In this document: piece by piece, positions 6,016 to 9,817 of the stretch
Layout of the letters: each line of letters starts with the position of its first letter
How positions within the stretch are numbered: position 1 is the stretch's first letter
Source of the DNA: a bacterium
GTDB taxonomy: Bacteria > Spirochaetota > Spirochaetia > Treponematales > Rectinemataceae
Direction of reading: 5' to 3'
DNA: 9,817 bases
NCBI GenBank assembly: GCA_021813065.1
Contig: JAKALZ010000047.1
Span: 1-9,817 of the forward strand
Notes under the pieces: generated by a model
What the model saw: only the letters and a program-made list of their open reading frames with translations
The model's database searches: none
What the model was told of the DNA's origin: nothing
Program-made: the position numbers and the translations under genes

Positions 6016-7215
6016 ATGTTTTCAAAGCGTTCCGAGGCTGGATCCCACGATCAAAACGCACTTGCTCGAATCCATGAGCGACTCGCAACAGAAGGGCGGA
6101 CGCTCAAAGAGCTTTCCCAGAGCAATCCCACAAGGGTGAACCTCGTCCACGACACATCGCTCTTTGAGTTGAGTTCGCGCTGGAATGAACTCTATACTCC
6201 AGAACCCCGGGGTCTTCTTTCCGCACGATCCGCGCTCGTTTCACATTTTTCCACATTACGGCGATGTGTGGAAGTGGAGAATCTCTTTCTCTGTGCATCG
6301 ACGTCCGAAGGATACTCATGGCTTTTCAAACTCCTCTGCGACCCAGGCGACGCGGTGCTCATTCCAAAGCCAGGATATCCCCTATTTGAGCACCTCGCCG
6401 CGCTTGAGAACGTAAAGACTATCGCGTACACACTTGAGTATGCACACGCTTCGGGATGGCACATCGACATCGATGCAATCGCCGCCGCTCTGGCCGGGCA
6501 GGAAGGCGCACGCATCAAAGCACTCATCGTCATCAATCCGAACAATCCAACAGGCTCATACGTGCGTCGCGCGGAGCGATCGCGTCTGCTCGATCTCAGT
6601 GAGCGGTATGGACTCGCGCTGATTTCGGACGAAGTATTCTTCGATTTTCCGCTCGATCGCGCGGTGGAGCGATCCAGTTTCATGGGGGAGCGTCGTGTGC
6701 TCACTTTTGTGCTCGACGGGCTTTCGAAGCGTCTTGGAATGCCTCAGATGAAACTGGGTTGGATCGCGCTATCAGGTCCGGAAGGGGGCGTTTTCGCGGC
6801 CAGGCGTCGACTTGAGTTGATCGCCGATACCTTTCTCTCCGCGGGAACTCCGATCATGAACGCGCTTCCCGGGCTTCTGGCGCGAGAATCGGAATTTCTG
6901 TCTCAGATGCTCCTCCGTATTCGAACGAATTATGATCTATATCGCGAAATTCTTGAGGGGTATGAGGGAAGTCCGCACAGAGTACTCGTCTGTCAGGGGG
7001 GATGGACGGCGCTCGTTGAGAGTCCGGCATATCTCGATGAAGAGAGAGCGGCTCAGGCGCTCCTCGAGGTCGCCGGTATTTCTGCCCAGCCCGGTTATTT
7101 TTTCGACTTTGAGCGGGGGGTTCACTTCGCCTTCAGTCTCATCATTCCAGAAGACAAGGCGCGGGCATGGTGCGTTGAGTACAGGAACTTTTTCGATACG
7201 CTCCAGATGGAATGA
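6016..7215 (+). CDS. PLP-dependent aminotransferase, class I/II fold, substrate unknown
   Basis: Cytoplasmic fold-type I aminotransferase, 399 residues from this start. Seen in order: SNPTRV near the N-terminus, the substrate-side motif common in this group; NPNNPTG (N174-G180) with the cofactor-contacting Asn177; SDEVFFDFP with Asp205 for the pyridine nitrogen and Phe208 where aspartate aminotransferase has Tyr; then LSKRLGMPQMKLGW with Schiff-base Lys238. The PQMKLGW form marks a subfamily with Lys where many members have Arg. The frame is open back to a TTG at 5944, with ATGs at 5959 and 6007, but relatives as I recall them begin with MFS-type sequences directly before the N-terminal helix, so I favour 6016. 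None of these starts has a clear Shine-Dalgarno. It is divergent from the CoA-disulfide reductase gene and lies 42 bases before folD. The amino acid used cannot be read from the sequence. Confidence 0.88.
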   Translation: MFSKRSEAGSHDQNALARIHERLATEGRTLKELSQSNPTRVNLVHDTSLFELSSRWNELYTPEPRGLLSARSALVSHFSTLRRCVEVENLFLCASTSEGYSWLFKLLCDPGDAVLIPKPGYPLFEHLAALENVKTIAYTLEYAHASGWHIDIDAIAAALAGQEGARIKALIVINPNNPTGSYVRRAERSRLLDLSERYGLALISDEVFFDFPLDRAVERSSFMGERRVLTFVLDGLSKRLGMPQMKLGWIALSGPEGGVFAARRRLELIADTFLSAGTPIMNALPGLLARESEFLSQMLLRIRTNYDLYREILEGYEGSPHRVLVCQGGWTALVESPAYLDEERAAQALLEVAGISAQPGYFFDFERGVHFAFSLIIPEDKARAWCVEYRNFFDTLQME

Positions 7216-7248
7216 CTAAAGTCCGCATTTATAGTATCTTTTTCGCGT

Positions 7249-7254
7249 GGAGGT
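7249..7254 (+). promoter_or_regulatory. Shine-Dalgarno of folD
   Basis: GGAGGT three bases before the ATG at 7258, supporting that start. A TATAGT at 7230-7235 could be a -10 element for folD, but no good -35 is seen at 16-18 bp, so I do not call a separate promoter. Confidence 0.7.
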
Positions 7255-7257
7255 AGT

Positions 7258-8139
7258 ATGTCCGCAATCCTTATCGATGGCAAGAAAATAGCAGAGGAAA
7301 TTCGCGCCGAACTCGCTCGAAAAGTTGCGGTGCTCGCTGAAAAGGGAGTAATTCCCGGCCTCGCTGTCATCCTTGTGGGGGATAATCCCGCGTCCGTGTC
7401 CTACGTGACTGGAAAGGAGAAGGCATGCGCGGAAATCGGCATCCAGAGCTTTGAGACGAGATTTCCCGAAGAGGTCAGCGAAACGGTACTCCTCGACAAA
7501 ATTGCCGAGTGCAACCAAGATCCGGCTGTGCACGGCATTCTCATCCAGTTGCCGCTTCCTGATCGTATCGATGAGCGCCGCGTGATTGGCGCGATCGATC
7601 CTTCCAAGGATGTGGACGGATTCACTCCAATAAATCTCGGCAGGATGCTCCTTGAAGAGCCTTGCTATGTGCCGTGCACACCGCTCGGGATCATCGAAAT
7701 GCTCACCCGCAGCGGAGTGCCGCTCAATGGCGCGAACGCGGTAGTGGTAGGCCGCTCGAATATCGTCGGTAAGCCCCTCGCGAACCTCCTCATTCGCAAA
7801 TCGATCAACGCGACAGTAACCGTGTGCCACACTGGCACGAAAGACCTTGCCTCAATAGTGAAGGGGGCCGATATTGTCATCGCCTGTGCCGGACGACCTG
7901 GCCTTGTGCGCGCCGATATGATCAAGCCGGGTGCCTGTGTCATCGACGTCGGAGTAAACCGCATACCCGATGCCACGAAGAAGAAGGGCTATCGCCTTTG
8001 CGGCGATGTCGACTTCGACGCAATAGAGAAGATCGCGGGGTGGATCACGCCGGTTCCCGGCGGAGTGGGACCAATGACTATCACGATGTTGCTCTCCAAC
8101 ACGATCGACGCGGCGAAGCGCATCTCTTCGGGCGAATGA
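7258..8139 (+). CDS. folD: Bifunctional methylene-THF dehydrogenase/methenyl-THF cyclohydrolase FolD
   Basis: Interconverts 5,10-methylene-, 5,10-methenyl- and 10-formyl-tetrahydrofolate in the cytoplasm, with NADP(H) as the usual cofactor. 293 residues, normal for the family. Visible: SYVTGKEKAC with catalytic Tyr49 and Lys53; GILIQLPLP; KDVDGF for folate binding; the dinucleotide-binding segment VVVGRSNIVGKP; and PVPGGVGPMT near the C-terminus. The start is set by a strong GGAGGT. The stop overlaps the folE2 start as ATGA. It may be transcribed with the upstream aminotransferase gene, as no terminator is seen in the 42-base gap. Confidence 0.97.
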   Translation: MSAILIDGKKIAEEIRAELARKVAVLAEKGVIPGLAVILVGDNPASVSYVTGKEKACAEIGIQSFETRFPEEVSETVLLDKIAECNQDPAVHGILIQLPLPDRIDERRVIGAIDPSKDVDGFTPINLGRMLLEEPCYVPCTPLGIIEMLTRSGVPLNGANAVVVGRSNIVGKPLANLLIRKSINATVTVCHTGTKDLASIVKGADIVIACAGRPGLVRADMIKPGACVIDVGVNRIPDATKKKGYRLCGDVDFDAIEKIAGWITPVPGGVGPMTITMLLSNTIDAAKRISSGE

Positions 8140-9017
8140 GTTCCATTCTTGACAAACCGAAGCGCTATCAGGCTAGGTCGATACCAATGGTAGATGTACA
8201 GTCATTCCAGGACGATCGCAATATCGCGATTCAGAAAGTGGGCGTCAAAGGCCTGCGGTATCCCATCACACTCCTCGATAAAACCGAGAAGTACCAGCAC
8301 ACTACCGCCCTCGTAAATCTTTTCGCGGACCTTCCGCATGAGTTCAAGGGAACGCACATGAGCAGGTTCATCGAGGTGTTCGAGGAGTACCGCCACGATC
8401 TCTCGATGCCCAACGTGATACGGATGCTGAAGAAAATTCGCGTCGAGCTCGATGCGCAGAACACGTACACCGATATCCACTTTCCTTATTTTATGAACAA
8501 GGTCGCGCCAGTCTCGGGGCAGGCCTCGATCATGAGCTACGACTGCTTCTATGAGGCGAGCTGCTCGGAGAAAGGGCATCGTTTCATTGCGGGGGCAACA
8601 GTGCCTGTGCAGACAGTCTGCCCCTGCTCCAAAGCGATCTCCGATGGGGGCGCGCACAACCAGCGCGGGCTTGTGACGCTTCAGGTGTCGCTCGGGCCCT
8701 TCTTTTGGTTCGAGGACCTCATCCGCATCGTGGAAGCGTCGGGCTCGAGCGAGCTTTTTACGCTCTTAAAACGAGAAGACGAGAAATTTGTCACCGAGAA
8801 AGCGTACGGTCAACCACGTTTTGTCGAGGACGTGGTGCGCGAGGTGTACTCGAAAGTCGACGCGCTGCGGCGGTTCCCCTGGTTCGCGGTGGAAGCGGAA
8901 AATTTTGAGAGTATCCACAACCACTCGGCCTACGCCTACGTAGAGAAGAGCGAACGCTCCGCCATTCCGCCTGTGGACGCGGAGCACGGAAAGTGGGGTG
9001 CGTTTGAATCATTCTGA
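8136..9017 (+). CDS. folE2: GTP cyclohydrolase FolE2 (type IB)
   Basis: Converts GTP to 7,8-dihydroneopterin triphosphate, the first step of folate (and queuosine-type deazapurine) synthesis. 293 residues, of the COG1469/FolE2 family, unrelated in sequence to classical FolE and able to use metals other than zinc. Visible: KGTHMSRFIE (residues 71-80) and the metal/active site segment VCPCSKAISDGGAHNQRG with Cys162, Cys164 and His174. The start ATG overlaps the folD stop (ATGA) and has no strong Shine-Dalgarno, indicating translational coupling. The frame is open upstream to 7824, but that part lies inside folD in another frame and does not look like protein of this family. Pairing with folD places both in one folate operon. 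Confidence 0.95.
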   Translation: MSSILDKPKRYQARSIPMVDVQSFQDDRNIAIQKVGVKGLRYPITLLDKTEKYQHTTALVNLFADLPHEFKGTHMSRFIEVFEEYRHDLSMPNVIRMLKKIRVELDAQNTYTDIHFPYFMNKVAPVSGQASIMSYDCFYEASCSEKGHRFIAGATVPVQTVCPCSKAISDGGAHNQRGLVTLQVSLGPFFWFEDLIRIVEASGSSELFTLLKREDEKFVTEKAYGQPRFVEDVVREVYSKVDALRRFPWFAVEAENFESIHNHSAYAYVEKSERSAIPPVDAEHGKWGAFESF

Positions 9018-9036
9018 GAGAAAACGAGCGGATTCA

Positions 9037-9063
9037 CGGCGTAGTTCGCCGCGTACCGCGGTG
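9037..9063 (+). other. Overlapping GC hairpins between folE2 and the small membrane protein gene
   Basis: In the 66-base gap after folE2, CGGCG (9037-9041) can pair with CGCCG (9047-9051), or CCGCG (9049-9053) can pair with CGCGG (9057-9061). The two stems share bases and exclude each other. No T-run follows, so this is not a terminator. The stems are only 5 bp and could be chance in GC-rich sequence. Confidence 0.25.
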
Positions 9064-9083
9064 TCGAGATAAGAGGAAAGCGT

Positions 9084-9440
9084 ATGGAAAGCAATTTGCC
9101 TGTTGATCCAAAGAATTTGTCCGACAAAGGAACGAAGGCGGTTATGTCGTCTGCCGCTGGTCTGGGGCTCTTGGGCGTGAACGCGCTCCTCAGTATCCCC
9201 GTGGTGGGTACGGTGATTTCGGCGGGACTCCTCGGGCTCGGGGCCATCGGGCTCTTCGGAAAAACGAAGACCGATAAAGCCTCAGGAACCGTCCTCGCGG
9301 TCGCGGGTGTGGCAGGACTCACCACGCTCTTCATTCCAGGGCTTGCGCACTCGCTGCTGGGGCTCGGCGGCGTGGGCCTCTTAGGGTACGGCGTGTACCA
9401 CCTCTTTGGTTTCTTGCGCGGTGTCAATCGGAAGAAATGA
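9084..9440 (+). CDS. Small glycine-rich membrane protein, function unknown
   Basis: 118 residues, not recognised. A polar N-terminus of about 20 residues is followed by hydrophobic, Gly-rich stretches at roughly 22-59 and 68-112, separated by a charged link (KTKTDK, 60-65), and ends in a basic tail (NRKK). This suggests two to four membrane passes with the basic tail in the cytoplasm. The two hydrophobic halves look related: G-V-N-A-L-L-S-I-P (31-39) against G-L-T-T-L-F-I-P (78-85), each followed by LLGLG-x-x-GL-x-G (49-59 and 91-101). The start has an AGAGGA Shine-Dalgarno six bases upstream. The stop overlaps the start of the miaB-like gene (ATGA), so it is a coupled member of that operon. 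Confidence that it is a real gene is high because of the ribosome site and the overlap; no function can be given. Confidence 0.8.
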   Translation: MESNLPVDPKNLSDKGTKAVMSSAAGLGLLGVNALLSIPVVGTVISAGLLGLGAIGLFGKTKTDKASGTVLAVAGVAGLTTLFIPGLAHSLLGLGGVGLLGYGVYHLFGFLRGVNRKK

Positions 9441-9817
9441 AGAAGTACCATATCGAAACCTATGGATGCGAGATGAATAAGGCCGAATCCGCCGCCATAG
9501 AGACAGCGCTCCGAGAGCATGGATGGGAGAAGTCGACAGAAGATGAGGCGAAACTCATCGTGCTCAACACCTGCACAGTGAGAACGACCGCCGAGAATCG
9601 CGCCTGGAATAGAATCAATCAACTGGCCGCGCGAAAGAAGGACCGCGATTTTACGCTCGCGGTGGTTGGCTGCATGGCCGAACAGCACAAGAGCGCAATC
9701 CAGAAGCGAGCTCCTGGAGTTGACTACGTTCTGGGCACCTTTCAGAAACAATCTTTTAGTCTCATGCTCGATGTCATCGCCGCTGGGCAGAAGATCGAGA
9801 TCGCGGAAGAGACACCG
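9437..9817 (+). CDS. miaB: tRNA methylthiotransferase, MiaB family (3' partial)
   Basis: First 127 codons; the frame runs off the right edge. MiaB is a radical-SAM enzyme that adds a methylthio group to N6-isopentenyladenosine at position 37 of tRNAs. The visible part is the N-terminal UPF0004 domain with the three cysteines that ligate the auxiliary 4Fe-4S cluster: Cys11 in IETYGCEMN, Cys46 in LNTCTVR and Cys79 in VVGCMAE. The radical-SAM CxxxCxxC and TRAM domains would lie outside the window. The start ATG overlaps the stop of the membrane protein gene, with a GGAAGA-type ribosome site just before. Paralogues RimO and MtaB share these motifs; the IETYGCEMN and TAEN details favour MiaB, so the symbol is likely but not certain. 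Confidence 0.88.
   Translation, partial: MKKYHIETYGCEMNKAESAAIETALREHGWEKSTEDEAKLIVLNTCTVRTTAENRAWNRINQLAARKKDRDFTLAVVGCMAEQHKSAIQKRAPGVDYVLGTFQKQSFSLMLDVIAAGQKIEIAEETP

Noticed and set aside
7201..7257. Small inverted repeats (AATGACT / AGT..CATT) as a terminator after the aminotransferase gene
   Set aside because: The stem would need a 2-base loop and a bulge, and is too weak to call.
7824..8135. Upstream extension of the folE2 frame
   Set aside because: The stretch overlaps folD in another frame and does not resemble FolE2. The ATG at 8136, overlapping the folD stop, is the natural start.

Overview
The window looks like chromosomal DNA of a diderm bacterium with a moderately GC-rich genome (mid-50s % G+C by eye). 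The best guess is a member of the Spirochaetota, close to Treponema or Spirochaeta. This rests on the Treponema-like lipoprotein form of PotD, the form of the MiaB-type N-terminus, and the tightly packed, overlapping genes. It is an inference from remembered family resemblance, not a search result. No mobile element, CRISPR array, rRNA or tRNA is visible.

Layout. (1) Positions 2-3817, plus strand: a polyamine (spermidine/putrescine) ABC importer operon, potA (5' end cut off by the window edge), potB, potC, potD. Junctions are a 4-base ATGA overlap, a 3-base gap, and a 28-base gap with a strong Shine-Dalgarno for the lipoprotein. (2) Positions 3818-3931: an intergenic stretch with a GC-rich hairpin and then a probable bidirectional terminator between convergent operons. 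(3) Positions 3932-5872, minus strand: a two-gene thiol/sulfur operon, a CoA-disulfide reductase-like flavoprotein with a fused C-terminal rhodanese domain, followed 3 bases later by a stand-alone single-domain rhodanese. The fused domain has Ser in place of the catalytic Cys, while the stand-alone protein keeps the Cys. The operon's probable promoter carries an 18-bp perfect AT palindrome over the -10/start region. (4) From 6016 rightwards, plus strand: a class I/II PLP aminotransferase of unknown substrate, then folD, folE2 (overlapping ATGA), a small glycine-rich membrane protein of unknown function, and the 5' part of a MiaB-family tRNA methylthiotransferase (overlapping ATGA, cut off by the window edge).

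How the genes work together: the left block imports polyamines. The middle block probably handles CoA-disulfide, polysulfide or persulfide redox chemistry. The right block holds folate and one-carbon enzymes (FolE2 makes dihydroneopterin triphosphate from GTP; FolD interconverts methylene-, methenyl- and formyl-THF) and a tRNA modification enzyme. Most of this is ordinary housekeeping content. The points most worth a second look are the degenerate rhodanese domain paired with an intact one, the palindromic operator-like site, and the unrecognised small membrane protein with an internal repeat. I did not find a convincing wholly new system.
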